Under the pieces are notes generated by a model. The model was given only the letters and a program-made list of their open reading frames with translations. It was not told the DNA's origin and ran no database searches. Made by a program: the position numbers and the translations under genes. DNA of 64,000 bases, taken from assembly GCF_020404405.1 (NCBI RefSeq), contig NZ_JAIZDA010000010.1:1-64000 (forward strand), given 5' to 3'. This DNA is from Novosphingobium sp. FKTRR1. GTDB taxonomy: Bacteria; Pseudomonadota; Alphaproteobacteria; Sphingomonadales; Sphingomonadaceae. Below, one piece after another: positions 50,159 through 59,684 of the stretch; within the stretch, counting starts at the first letter, position 1, and each line of letters starts with the position of its first letter.

Positions 50159-50781
50159 TCGGGGTATTAGTGGCAGATGATCACGGTTTCATCCGTGCAG
50201 GCGTCACAGCGGTCTTGCGCGGCACGCCGTTCGGAGTCGTGGCTGGCGCCGCCAGTGGCGAGGAAACCCTTGCCGCCATCGCCAGCAACGACCCCCAGAT
50301 TGTGCTGCTCGACATCAACATGCCTGGCATCAATGGTGTCGCCGCGCTCGAAATGTTGCGTAGTCAGGGGGACGAACGGCCGGTCGTGGTGCTGACTGCT
50401 GGCCTGACCGACCGCCAGTTGATTGCGGTCATGCGCGCCGGCGTCAGCGGCATCGTCTCGAAGGAAGGCGCTGAGGATGAATTGCTCGACGTGCTCGAAA
50501 AAGTCCACGCCGGACAAAAGGTGATTGCACCAGAGTACTTGCAACGCGCGCTCGATCTATCGCTCCAGCCTGAGGACAAAGGGCCGCTTGACCGGCTCAA
50601 CCCGCGCGAACGCAGAATCGCCCGGCTGGTCGCGCGCGGCATGCGCAATCGCGATATCGGCCAGGAATTGAACATCGGCGAAGGCACGGTGAAAGTGTAC
50701 TTGCACGCGATGTATCAGAAACTGGGCATCGAAAATCGCACCGAACTGGCGCTGCTGGCGGTCAGCGATCCGGCGAACTGA
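50155..50781 (+). CDS. NarL/FixJ-type response regulator
   Basis: 208 residues. Receiver domain with the acidic pair (VADDHGF), phospho-acceptor Asp53 (LLDINMPG), and Lys in IVSKEG. The C-terminal LuxR HTH (LNPRERRIARLVARGMRNRD, then GEGTVKVYLHAMYQKLGI) is complete. Translationally coupled with the kinase, its evident partner. Confidence 0.95.
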   Translation: MIGVLVADDHGFIRAGVTAVLRGTPFGVVAGAASGEETLAAIASNDPQIVLLDINMPGINGVAALEMLRSQGDERPVVVLTAGLTDRQLIAVMRAGVSGIVSKEGAEDELLDVLEKVHAGQKVIAPEYLQRALDLSLQPEDKGPLDRLNPRERRIARLVARGMRNRDIGQELNIGEGTVKVYLHAMYQKLGIENRTELALLAVSDPAN

Positions 50782-50786
50782 TCGAT

Positions 50787-50809
50787 GCGGCGCGCTTTCG
50801 ACGCGCCGC
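50787..50809 (+). terminator. GC-rich hairpin after the response regulator gene
   Basis: GCGGCGCG pairs with CGCGCCGC around a 7-base loop, 6 bases after the stop codon. No T-tract follows, so termination is probable but not certain. Confidence 0.5.
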
Positions 50810-50878
50810 GCTACGCAGTGTTACGTTACGGGCACTCCCCGGATTGCCGCACGTGCTGTCGGCAGCGATTATCGGGAC

Positions 50879-51250
50879 ATGGCCCTCACCAATGCCGAAC
50901 GCCAACGCCGCTATCGCCAACGCCTGAAGGCGCGCGCCTCGGGTGCCGCCTTGGTCGACCAGACCCGCGATGCGGTGAACCGCGCGATCGACGCGCTTTG
51001 GGCATTCCACCAGCGACCTGGCCCAAGCGGCGTCCGCTGGGCCGATGTCGATGGCTGCTTCACGCTTGAACTCTATCGCGCGGAACTGGAGCGCAGCCCC
51101 GGCAACCTGCTGCAAGCGTGCCGGGCATTTCTGCCTGATTTCGCGGGACTGAGCGCCGCCGAAGCAAAGGCCATCACGCAGGTCATCGAACTGTCGGACG
51201 CACTTCGACTGGCACCGCCACGCCTGATACCGCTGGCAAATGCGGCTTGA
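50879..51250 (+). CDS. Protein of unknown function
   Basis: 123 residues, soluble and helical, with a very basic N-terminus (ERQRRYRQRLKARASG). That start pattern (NAERQRRYRQR) is seen in small phage- or plasmid-type DNA-associated proteins, but the rest is not recognised. It stands alone between the two-component pair and the type I exporter, same strand. Coding use is plausible: no other frame is better and Ala/Leu codon choice fits the neighbours. Confidence 0.5.
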   Translation: MALTNAERQRRYRQRLKARASGAALVDQTRDAVNRAIDALWAFHQRPGPSGVRWADVDGCFTLELYRAELERSPGNLLQACRAFLPDFAGLSAAEAKAITQVIELSDALRLAPPRLIPLANAA

Positions 51251-51263
51251 ATGTTAGGCGGCG

Positions 51264-51295
51264 TGCGCTGATGCGCTGGTGCGCTGATGCGCTTG
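51264..51295. repeat. 8-bp tandem repeat, four copies, upstream of the type I exporter
   Basis: TGCGCTGA, TGCGCTGG, TGCGCTGA, TGCGCTTG follow one another without gaps. The array ends about 180 bases before the exporter start and abuts a weak -35/-10-like pair (TTGGCT at 51293-51298, CATAAT at 51318-51323, 19-base spacing). Confidence 0.8.
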
Positions 51296-51472
51296 GCTCA
51301 ACCTGACCGCATTCGGACATAATAGTCCATTCCTGCCTGTAATAGATCAAGAACCGTAACAATTCCTGCGTAGCGCCGCTTGACTGCTTTGCCAAACCCC
51401 ATGAACTGGGTGGGTGCAGAGTTGACCGGGCTTGCTGGCCCAATTTTGATCTCCGGGGGGAGTTTCGCGCGC

Positions 51473-53236
51473 GTGGACCGTCAGTTGTTCAAGGTATTCC
51501 TGCAGCGCTATCGGGGCAACCTCGTGTTGGTCGGAGTGGCCAGCACTTTGCTGAACCTTCTGGTTTTTTCCGGATCGGCCTACATGATGCTGGTCTATGA
51601 CTCGGTCTTGCCAAGCCGCAGCATCCCCACCCTCATCGGTCTGTTCGCCATGCTGGTGCTGCTTTACGCATTCCAGTCGGTGTTTGAGGCGATCCGCAGC
51701 GAAGCGATGCTCGGTGTCGCCAACGGCGTACACGATGACCTGTTCTCCGCGGTCCACTACGCCACCGTCAGCCGCCCGCTGCGCAGCGGCCCCGATCGCG
51801 GAGACGGGCTGCAATTCACCCGTGACCTTGATGCGATCCACACTTTCCTTGCCGGGCAAGGTCCGGTCGCGCTGATCGATCTGCCGTGGGTGATCGTGTT
51901 CATGCTGGTGCTGTTCGCGCTGCACTGGTGGCTCGGCCTCACCGCGCTGGCCGGCTCGCTGATCATGGCAGCGCTGGCGATCTGGTCGAACCGGCGCACG
52001 CAGGAAGGGTCGAAGGAGATCGCCACGATCACCGGGCGTCGCTCGGCCGCAGCCCTGTCGGAAATCCGCTTTGCCGAATCGGCGTTGGCCATGGGGATGC
52101 AGGACCGCCTAGTCGCGCGCACGTCGGCGTGGGAAGATGACTTCATCGCGGCCCAATCGTTCCTGTCGCGCACGGTGTCGCGGCTTGGCGGAGCCAGCCG
52201 GTCGTTTCGTATGCTCCTGCAATCGCTGATCCTCACAGTCGGGGCACTGCTGGTGATCGACGGCAAGGCAAGCGGCGGCGTCATCCTTGCCTCATCGGTG
52301 CTGTCGGGCCGCGCACTGTCGCCGATCGATATGGCTATCGCTAACTGGCGGGGCATGGTTGCAGCCCGTTCGGGCTGGGGTCGCGTGGTTCAGGCCATCG
52401 GCATCTACCGTAAGCCGCCCCCGCGCACCGTCACGCTTGCGCGGCCCAGTAACGAGATATCGATCCGCGAGCTATGGATGAACCCGCCCGGGGCGCAGCG
52501 CTTCACCCTGCAGGGCGTCACGCTTTCGCTGACCCCGGGACAGGCGCTGGCCGTGATCGGGCCGAGCGCTGCGGGCAAAACGACGCTGGTCCGTGCCATC
52601 CTCGGCATCTGGAAGCCCGCGCGCGGCGAAGTGCGGCTCGACGGCGCTACGCTTGACCAGTGGGACGCAGAAACACTCGGCAGCTACTTTGGCTATGTCC
52701 CCCAGACAGTCGACCTCGTCGATGGCTCGATCGGCCAGAACATCGCCCGCTTCGATCCCGATGCGACGTCGGAACAAGTCATCGCCGCTGCCCGCGGGGC
52801 TGGCATGCACGAAGCGATCCTCGCGCTGCCCGATGGTTATGAAACGCAAGTGTCGGGCGGCGGCGTCGAGTTGTCGGCTGGGCAGCGCCAGCGCATCGGC
52901 CTCGCCCGCGCATTGTACGGCGATCCGTTTTTGCTCGTGCTCGATGAAGCCAACTCCAACCTCGATGCAACCGGCGATGCGGCCCTGGCCGACGCGGTCA
53001 ACGGCGTGAAGGCGCGCGGTGGCATCGTCATCATGATCACCCACCGGCCCGCAACACTTGGCCCAGCCACACACTTGGCCGTGATCAACAGCGGCCGCCT
53101 CGCCGACTTTGGCGAAAAGGATGCCGTGCTCAAGCGCCTGCACGGGGCGGAGCCGCCGCGCATTGTCAAGGAAGGCCAGCCGAGCGCTGCAGCCGATGGG
53201 CAGGGCCGCGCGACCTCTGAAGGAACCGAGGCATGA
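51473..53236 (+). CDS. Type I secretion ABC exporter (PrtD/HlyB-like)
   Basis: 587 residues from the GTG at 51473, which has GGGGGGAG upstream and gives the usual PrtD length; TTG (51380) and ATG (51401) starts are also in frame. N-terminal membrane domain with about five or six spans, no peptidase C39 domain. ATPase domain: Walker A GPSAAGKTT (about 363), signature LSAGQ (467-471), Walker B LLVLDE (about 487-492), H-loop His in ITHRP. It powers direct export across both membranes with the HlyD and TolC partners encoded next to it. Its stop overlaps the HlyD start. No substrate gene is nearby. Confidence 0.92.
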   Translation: MDRQLFKVFLQRYRGNLVLVGVASTLLNLLVFSGSAYMMLVYDSVLPSRSIPTLIGLFAMLVLLYAFQSVFEAIRSEAMLGVANGVHDDLFSAVHYATVSRPLRSGPDRGDGLQFTRDLDAIHTFLAGQGPVALIDLPWVIVFMLVLFALHWWLGLTALAGSLIMAALAIWSNRRTQEGSKEIATITGRRSAAALSEIRFAESALAMGMQDRLVARTSAWEDDFIAAQSFLSRTVSRLGGASRSFRMLLQSLILTVGALLVIDGKASGGVILASSVLSGRALSPIDMAIANWRGMVAARSGWGRVVQAIGIYRKPPPRTVTLARPSNEISIRELWMNPPGAQRFTLQGVTLSLTPGQALAVIGPSAAGKTTLVRAILGIWKPARGEVRLDGATLDQWDAETLGSYFGYVPQTVDLVDGSIGQNIARFDPDATSEQVIAAARGAGMHEAILALPDGYETQVSGGGVELSAGQRQRIGLARALYGDPFLLVLDEANSNLDATGDAALADAVNGVKARGGIVIMITHRPATLGPATHLAVINSGRLADFGEKDAVLKRLHGAEPPRIVKEGQPSAAADGQGRATSEGTEA

Positions 53237-54594
53237 GCAGCAACGCCATCGTACCGACCGCGGATCAGGCCAAGGCCCTGCTGCCGCATCTGTGGGACGA
53301 TCCCGCGCAAAAGACGCATGCCGCCACGCCGCGACTGCTACGCCGGCTGCTGCAGGCGGTCGTCGGCTTTTTCGGGGTTCTGGTCGTGCTGGCTGCCATT
53401 GTGCCGATCGGCGGCGCAGTCATTGGTGCGGGCCAGGTCGGCGTCGAATCGCGGGTCAAGCGGATTGCTCACCCGAACGGGGGCGTGATCAAGGAAATCC
53501 TGGTTCACAACGGCGAACATGTTGAGGCCGGGCAACTCCTGATGCGGCTTGATGACAATGTCACCGGTGCCGACGCGCAATATTCCAACCTGACGGTCGA
53601 GCAGTTGCTGGCGCAGAAAGCACGGCTGGAAGCCGAGCGTCTTGGCGTCGGCGGCATCGCCTTCCCCTCGGAATTGACAGGCGCGGACAGCGATACCGCG
53701 CGCAAGGCGATGGCGGACGAACAGCACTTGTTCGGGATGCGCCAGCGTGAGGAGGCGGACATCAAGGCGCAGCTTGCTGCACGGATCAACCAGTACCAGC
53801 AAGAGATCAAGGGTCTGGAATCGCAAATCCACGCCATGCAGGCGCAGCGCAAGCTGATCGAACCCGAGCGTCAGGGGGTCAAGGAATTGTGGGACAAGCA
53901 ACTGGTCACGATCAACCGGCTGAACCAGCTTGAGCGGACTGCGGTCGACATGGAAGGCTCGATCGGTTCGCTCCAGTCGCAGATCGCCCAGACCCGCGCC
54001 AAGATCACCGAGGCGCAGGAACAGGCGATTCAGACCACCCAGACCCGGCGTGTGCAGGCGGGCAACGATCTGGCACAGGTCAACACCGCGCTCAACCAGC
54101 AGCAGATGCGCTCGATCGCTGCGGTCGATGGCAAGACCCGAAGCGAAATCCGTGCGCCTTATTCGGGCACGATCGAAAAGATCGCCTTCTCAGCTGTCGG
54201 AGACGTGGTGCGGCCTGCCGAACCGATCATGGAAATCGTGCCCGACCATGATGCGATGGTGGTCGAAGCGATGGTCAGCCCGACCGACATCGATCAGGTC
54301 GTACGCGGGTTGAACGCCCGCGTGCGGTTCTCGTCGTTCAACCGCGCCACCACGCCCGAAATCCCCGGCAAGGTCGTCTATCTGGCGACCGACCGGACGG
54401 AAAACGCCGAGTCACACCAAAGCTTCTACATGGTTCGGATCGAAGTGGATCAGGCAGCGGTCAAGCGCGAAGGCATGACCTTGCGCAGCGGTATGCCCGC
54501 CGAAGTCTATATCGAAACCGGCAACCGCTCGCTTATCTCCTATGTCACCAAGCCGTTGCGCGATCAGTTCATGCGCGCGTTCCGCGACAATTGA
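53233..54594 (+). CDS. Type I secretion membrane-fusion protein (HlyD family)
   Basis: 453 residues: short cytosolic N-terminus, one membrane span (AVVGFFGVLVVLAAIVPIGG), a lipoyl half (NGGVIKEILVHNGEHVEAGQ), a long coiled coil (residues about 120-290), the second lipoyl half (IRAPYSGTIEKIAFSAVGDV) and a beta-barrel domain. It bridges the ABC protein and the TolC-like channel. ATGA overlap with the ABC gene shows coupling. Confidence 0.93.
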   Translation: MSSNAIVPTADQAKALLPHLWDDPAQKTHAATPRLLRRLLQAVVGFFGVLVVLAAIVPIGGAVIGAGQVGVESRVKRIAHPNGGVIKEILVHNGEHVEAGQLLMRLDDNVTGADAQYSNLTVEQLLAQKARLEAERLGVGGIAFPSELTGADSDTARKAMADEQHLFGMRQREEADIKAQLAARINQYQQEIKGLESQIHAMQAQRKLIEPERQGVKELWDKQLVTINRLNQLERTAVDMEGSIGSLQSQIAQTRAKITEAQEQAIQTTQTRRVQAGNDLAQVNTALNQQQMRSIAAVDGKTRSEIRAPYSGTIEKIAFSAVGDVVRPAEPIMEIVPDHDAMVVEAMVSPTDIDQVVRGLNARVRFSSFNRATTPEIPGKVVYLATDRTENAESHQSFYMVRIEVDQAAVKREGMTLRSGMPAEVYIETGNRSLISYVTKPLRDQFMRAFRDN

Positions 54595-54607
54595 GCGATC
54601 GAGCCCG

Positions 54608-56425
54608 ATGACCAATTCCTCCCAGCCAGCAGGGCGCACGGTGTTCGCGCGAAGCCTGATTATCTCTGTCGGCCTGAGCTTGCTCGCGGTGCCATGTGCG
54701 CCACTGATGGCCGACGCGCCCGGAGGCAAGACTCCGGCACTGCCCGAAACGACCATGCCTCGTCCGCAGCCCGTCCGGGAAAGCAGCGTAAGTGGCTACG
54801 TCACAACTGCGCGATCGATGGCAGAAGCGCAGGCACCTACTCCGCTCGGTCCACCTGCCCCGGCAGACGAAGGAACTGGCGAGCGGGATTATCTTGGGGG
54901 CGATGCGGATGAGCGCGTTCAGATCCGACCGGCGCTGCCTTCCGATACCCCAGCCGATATCGTGGCACGCGCCGATGCTGCGGTTCCGGTCACCGAATTG
55001 GCTGATGCCCTCAGACTGGCTTACTGGACTTCGCCAAGCGTTCTGGCGCAACGTGCGACCTTGCAACAATACGGTTACCGACAGGCAGAGGTCCGCGCCG
55101 AGTATGGGCCAAAGCTCGATTACCAGTTGACCCATGGCTGGCAACGCGACGATAGCGAGCCGACGTTTCTGCAACGCCGCCTCGGCTCGTCCAGGAACAC
55201 AATCATCGGGGGCTGGAGCTCGAGCGCCGCTGCGATCCTGACCCAGCCACTCTATACTTTCGGCCGCAATTTCTCTCAGGAACGTGCGGCCAGCGCGCAG
55301 CGGGCCTATCAGATCCAGTTGGTGCGTTCGAACGAGCAGCAGGCGCTGCTGGATGCGGTGTCCGCCTATGTCGGCGTTCTGCGGGACCGCGCAGGCGTCG
55401 GGATCGCGACCGACAACCTGCAGGCACTGCAACGCGAACTGGGTGACAATCAGGCGCGGTTGAAGGTACGCGAGGTCACCGCGACCGATCTTGAGCAGGT
55501 GCTCACCCGCTATGAGCTTGGCCGCGCGCAACTATATAGTGCCCAACGCGACGCAGCATCGAGCGAGGCCAACTTCGTCCAGCGGGTCGGCGCTCCGGCC
55601 GGGGCGCTGGTGACGCCACCCGAGTTTTCGCTGCCGGTGCAGTCGCTCGAAGAAGCCTACGCATTTGCTGAAGTGCACAGCCCCATCCTTTTGGCTGCGC
55701 ACGAGCGCGAGAAGGTTTCGCGGGCCGGGGTTTCCGCTGCCAAGGCCGACCTCATGCCGCGGCTGGACTTGCGCGCCAGCGCCACGCGCGGCAGCCTCAG
55801 CGCTTACGACAACTATGCCCACTACAACGAGGAAAAGGCCGAAATCATCCTGTCCGGCCCGATCTTCGAAAGCGGTTTGCGACAGGCAAAGGTGGCCGAA
55901 GCGCAAGCCGCCAATGACAGCGACTGGCGGTTAATAGATGCTGCGCTGCGCGAAAGCCGATCGGGTCTGGCACAAGCATGGAACGACTGGCTGGCGCAAA
56001 GTGCCGGGATCGACCGACTGGCGGCTTCGGTCGCCTCGGCCCAACGCGCGTATGACGGCGCGGTTCTGCAGGAGCGCGCCGGACAGTTCACCACGCTGGA
56101 CGTGTTGCAACTGCTGCGCGAGTTGCTGTCGGTGCGGAGCAGCTACACCAGCGCAGTCGCAAACGCCTACATCGCCAAGGCCAGGCTGTTGGCGCTTATG
56201 GGAGCGCTTGAGCCGGGCTGGGTACTGCCCGGTGAGGCACGTTATGATGCCGAAGGCCGCAGCGCTCGTGCCGCGGGGAAGGGCAATACGCCCGTGGTGA
56301 CAACCGTCATCCGCGCGATCGACGGGCTTGATCGCGCGGTTCCGGCCAATCGGGTGGCACGCGATCCGGGTAGCCGGTTCGAGCCGGATGCGGTCAGGTT
56401 GTCCGAACCGGCGCCGCCCAAGTGA
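54608..56425 (+). CDS. TolC-like outer-membrane channel of the type I system
   Basis: 605 residues. A signal-peptide-like start (SLIISVGLSLLAVPCAPLMA) is followed by about 110 Pro/Ala-rich residues, longer than usual. Two outer-membrane efflux repeats then follow (LADALRLAYWTSPSVLAQRA and LEEAYAFAEVHSPILLAAHE), each with beta-strand pairs and long helices, and a charged tail. It forms the trimeric exit duct. The start at 54608 is 13 bases after hlyD; the ribosome binding site is weak. The N-terminal linker and C-terminal tail are not in typical TolC. Confidence 0.9.
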   Translation: MTNSSQPAGRTVFARSLIISVGLSLLAVPCAPLMADAPGGKTPALPETTMPRPQPVRESSVSGYVTTARSMAEAQAPTPLGPPAPADEGTGERDYLGGDADERVQIRPALPSDTPADIVARADAAVPVTELADALRLAYWTSPSVLAQRATLQQYGYRQAEVRAEYGPKLDYQLTHGWQRDDSEPTFLQRRLGSSRNTIIGGWSSSAAAILTQPLYTFGRNFSQERAASAQRAYQIQLVRSNEQQALLDAVSAYVGVLRDRAGVGIATDNLQALQRELGDNQARLKVREVTATDLEQVLTRYELGRAQLYSAQRDAASSEANFVQRVGAPAGALVTPPEFSLPVQSLEEAYAFAEVHSPILLAAHEREKVSRAGVSAAKADLMPRLDLRASATRGSLSAYDNYAHYNEEKAEIILSGPIFESGLRQAKVAEAQAANDSDWRLIDAALRESRSGLAQAWNDWLAQSAGIDRLAASVASAQRAYDGAVLQERAGQFTTLDVLQLLRELLSVRSSYTSAVANAYIAKARLLALMGALEPGWVLPGEARYDAEGRSARAAGKGNTPVVTTVIRAIDGLDRAVPANRVARDPGSRFEPDAVRLSEPAPPK

Positions 56426-56548
56426 ACCGTGGGGGAAAGGCACCCGGTCGGCCGATCGGCAATTCGGCCATCGACCCAGCATGGCGCTTTGGCGCAGAAC
56501 CCATAAAAACGCTGGCGAAGGGCGTTAAGGAAGCGTAGCGGCGCGCCC

Positions 56549-58477
56549 ATGACAGCCCTTTCGACCGCGATTTCGCACGATGGCTCACCCGATTCGAGCC
56601 AACCGGATGACGGCCTCCATCATGGTGACAGCCTGAGCACGTTGGCCGTCGGCGCGATCGGCGTGGTATTCGGCGATATCGGCACCAGTCCGCTCTATTC
56701 GCTGAAGGAAACTTTCATCGGCCATCACCGGCTGCCGGTCGACACGCCGCATATATTCGGCGTGCTGTCGCTGGTATTCTGGACGATGATGCTGATCGTC
56801 ACGGTCAAGTACGTGTTCGTGATCCTGCATGCCGACAACAAGGGCGAAGGCGGCAGTCTGGCACTGCTGGCCCTGCTCGGTCGCAAACTGGGCGAGACCC
56901 GCTGGAGCCACTTCACGATCCTGCTCGGGATCATCGCCACCGCGCTGTTCTATGGCGACGCGATCATCACCCCGGCCATGTCGGTCCTCTCGGCAGTCGA
57001 AGGGCTTGAGGTCGTCCACCCCGCGTTCGAGGAAGTGGTGCTGCCAATCTCGATCGCGATTCTGATCGGACTGTTCGCGATTCAGGCACGTGGCACGGCA
57101 GCGGTGGGCAAGCTGTTCGGACCGATCATGCTGATCTACTTCGCGGTCATCGCGGCGCTGGGGATCAGCGGCATTGTCCGCGCGCCGCAAGTGCTTTGGT
57201 CCTTGAACCCATGGTATGCGCTCAATTTCTTCCTGCTTGACCCGGCATTGGCCTTCCTCGCGCTGGGCAGCGTGGTGCTGTCGGTGACCGGGGCCGAGGC
57301 ACTCTATGCCGATATGGGCCACTTCGGCCGCAAGGCGATCACGATCGCATGGCTATGGGTCGCATTTCCCTGCTTGCTGCTCAACTACCTGGGGCAGGCC
57401 GGAACGCTGATGGTGCAGCCCGAACTGGTCGAAAACCCGTTCTTCCTGATGGCGCCCGAATGGGGCCGCCTGCCGCTGGTGATTCTGGCCACAATGGCCA
57501 CGATCATCGCAAGCCAAGCGGTCATCTCCGGTGCCTATTCGGTCAGCCAGCAGGCGATCCAGCTTGGCTTCCTGCCGCGCATCCGCATCCTGCACACCAG
57601 CGCCAAGGCCGCCGGGCAGATCTATGTGCCGCTCGTCAACTGGGCGCTGCTGGTGCTCGTCGTGCTGCTGGTGTTGGGCTTCAAGTCCTCGTCCAACCTT
57701 GCTTCGGCCTATGGCATTGCCGTTACCGGCACGATGTTCATCTCCGCCTGTATGTTGGGGGTGCTGACCTTTGCCGTGTGGAAGTGGCCGCCGGTGCTGG
57801 CCACCGCGATGACCGGGGTGTTCCTGCTGGTCGATGGCGCATACTTTGCCAGCAATATGACCAAGATCCCCGACGGCGGCTGGTTCCCGCTACTGGTTGC
57901 AGCAATCGTGTTCGTGATGCTGACGACCTGGGCCACAGGACGGCGCATCCTGCGCGAACGGCTGGCCGAAGATTCGATGCCGTTCGACTTGTTCCTCAAC
58001 TCGGTATGCGACAAAGTCCGCCGCGTTTCGGGTACTTCGGTGTTCCTCGCCTCCACGGCTGAGGGCATTCCCCCGGCGCTGCTCCACAACCTCAAGCACA
58101 ATCATGTTCTGCATGACCGCGTCGTGGTGCTGACCGTCGTTACTGAAGGCGTGCCCCATGTGCGGCCCGAAACCCGACGCGAGGTCGAGGATCTGGGGCA
58201 TGGTTTTTATCGCATGGTCATCCATATCGGCTTCATGGACGAAGCCAACGTGCCAGCCGAACTTGCCGCCGAAGACCGGGCGGGTGGTCCGTTCAAGCCC
58301 ATGGAAACCAGCTACTTCCTCGCCCGCCAGACGCTGATCGCCTCTAAGCGGCCCGGCATGGCGATCTGGCGCGAAAAGCTGTTCGCATGGATGGTGCGCA
58401 ACGCCGAAAGCGCGATGCAGTTCTTCAAACTGCCGACAAACCGCGTGATCGAACTGGGCAGCCAGTTGGAGATCTGA
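56549..58477 (+). CDS. kup: Kup potassium uptake transporter
   Basis: 642 residues. The first span has the family signature [17 protein letters not shown], followed by about eleven more membrane segments and a cytosolic C-terminal domain. It imports K+ with protons. [16 protein letters not shown] is the second conserved block. The gene stands alone; its ribosome binding site is poor. A roughly 30-residue Ser/Asp-rich N-terminus precedes the first span. Confidence 0.95.
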   Translation: MTALSTAISHDGSPDSSQPDDGLHHGDSLSTLAVGAIGVVFGDIGTSPLYSLKETFIGHHRLPVDTPHIFGVLSLVFWTMMLIVTVKYVFVILHADNKGEGGSLALLALLGRKLGETRWSHFTILLGIIATALFYGDAIITPAMSVLSAVEGLEVVHPAFEEVVLPISIAILIGLFAIQARGTAAVGKLFGPIMLIYFAVIAALGISGIVRAPQVLWSLNPWYALNFFLLDPALAFLALGSVVLSVTGAEALYADMGHFGRKAITIAWLWVAFPCLLLNYLGQAGTLMVQPELVENPFFLMAPEWGRLPLVILATMATIIASQAVISGAYSVSQQAIQLGFLPRIRILHTSAKAAGQIYVPLVNWALLVLVVLLVLGFKSSSNLASAYGIAVTGTMFISACMLGVLTFAVWKWPPVLATAMTGVFLLVDGAYFASNMTKIPDGGWFPLLVAAIVFVMLTTWATGRRILRERLAEDSMPFDLFLNSVCDKVRRVSGTSVFLASTAEGIPPALLHNLKHNHVLHDRVVVLTVVTEGVPHVRPETRREVEDLGHGFYRMVIHIGFMDEANVPAELAAEDRAGGPFKPMETSYFLARQTLIASKRPGMAIWREKLFAWMVRNAESAMQFFKLPTNRVIELGSQLEI

Positions 58478-58568
58478 CGCCCGCACGGGTCAATCCAAGG
58501 CCGATTTAATCGTGCGCTTGAATTGAAATCCCTTCCCGGCCATGGTTTCCCGCGATGGGAGACCTTGC

Positions 58569-59675
58569 ATGAAACTGTCCGGAATCCGGGTGCTTGACCT
58601 GTCGAGCTACATTCCCGGCCCCTACCTGACGATGGCCATGGCCGATCATGGGGCAACCGTGGTCAAGGTCGAGGCACCCGGCGGCGACCATACCCGGCAC
58701 ATCGGCCTGAAGGACGGACCCGACACGGTATACTTCCGCAACTTCAACCGCGGCAAGCACAGCATCGTCCTGAACCTGAAGGATACGGCAGACCATGCCG
58801 CCTTCCTGCGGCTGGCGGACGAGGCCGACGTGCTCGTGGAATCGAACCGGCCCGGCGTCGCGGCGCGGCTGGGCATTGATCATGCCACCTTGGCCGCGCG
58901 CAATCCCCGCCTGATCACTTGCGCGATCAGCGCGTTTGGTCAGGATGGGCCGCGTTCGGGGCGCGCCGCACATGATCTGGCGCTGGAAGCCTTGACCGGC
59001 GTATTGGGCGCCAATCAGGGGAACGACGGTCAACCGGCCATGCCCGCGCTGCCATTGTCCGACTATTTGTCGGCGCTGAACGGGCTTTCGGCGGTGTTGA
59101 TGGCACTTTATGCGCGCGAGCGTACCGGGCGCGGCGATTTCATCGATATTTCCATGCAGGAAGCGTTGCTGTCAGCCACCGCCAACGTACTTGGCCCAAC
59201 GCTGGCCGAGAGCCGACAGCCCGTCATCGGGCACGAGCGCACCACCGGTGGAGCGGCGTTCTATCGCTGGTACGCCTGCAGCGATGGCGAGAAGTTGGCG
59301 CTGGCTGGGCAAGAGCCCAAGTTCATCGCGGCATTGTTGGGCCATCTCGGGCGGTCGGAACTTGTCCCGCTGTGCGACGCGCCAGGACCGCACCAGCAAC
59401 CGGTGGTCGATACACTGGCCGCGTTCTTTGCCAGCCACACACTGGCGGAAGCGGGGGCGCTGCTCGACCGGATCGATGTATGCTGGGGTCGGGTCAACAC
59501 CTATCCGCAAGCGCTTGAGGATGAACAGATCGCGGCGCGCGGCTTTGTGCTGACCGATGACCTCGGTCGGCGTCATCTAGGGCCGCCGATCCGCTTTGCC
59601 GATGAACCCGCGCGCGTCACCTTGCGTGCGCCAGCTCTGGGCGAGCATCAGGATCTGGCCCGCAAAGGCTGGTGA
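58569..59675 (+). CDS. Family III CoA-transferase (CaiB/BaiF type)
   Basis: 368 residues. N-terminal VLDLSSYIPGPYLTMAMADHGATVVKVE in two short blocks (VLDLSSYIPGPYLTMAMADH; VVKVEAPGGDH) is the family signature. The catalytic Asp is probably D165 in LPLSDYLSAL. It moves CoA from a donor to a carboxylic acid, or racemises 2-methylacyl-CoA as Amacr-like members do; the sequence does not decide. Start supported by GGGAG 7 bases upstream. It is somewhat short for the family and converges with modC, 9 bases away. Confidence 0.88.
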   Translation: MKLSGIRVLDLSSYIPGPYLTMAMADHGATVVKVEAPGGDHTRHIGLKDGPDTVYFRNFNRGKHSIVLNLKDTADHAAFLRLADEADVLVESNRPGVAARLGIDHATLAARNPRLITCAISAFGQDGPRSGRAAHDLALEALTGVLGANQGNDGQPAMPALPLSDYLSALNGLSAVLMALYARERTGRGDFIDISMQEALLSATANVLGPTLAESRQPVIGHERTTGGAAFYRWYACSDGEKLALAGQEPKFIAALLGHLGRSELVPLCDAPGPHQQPVVDTLAAFFASHTLAEAGALLDRIDVCWGRVNTYPQALEDEQIAARGFVLTDDLGRRHLGPPIRFADEPARVTLRAPALGEHQDLARKGW

Positions 59676-59684
59676 CGGTGATGC

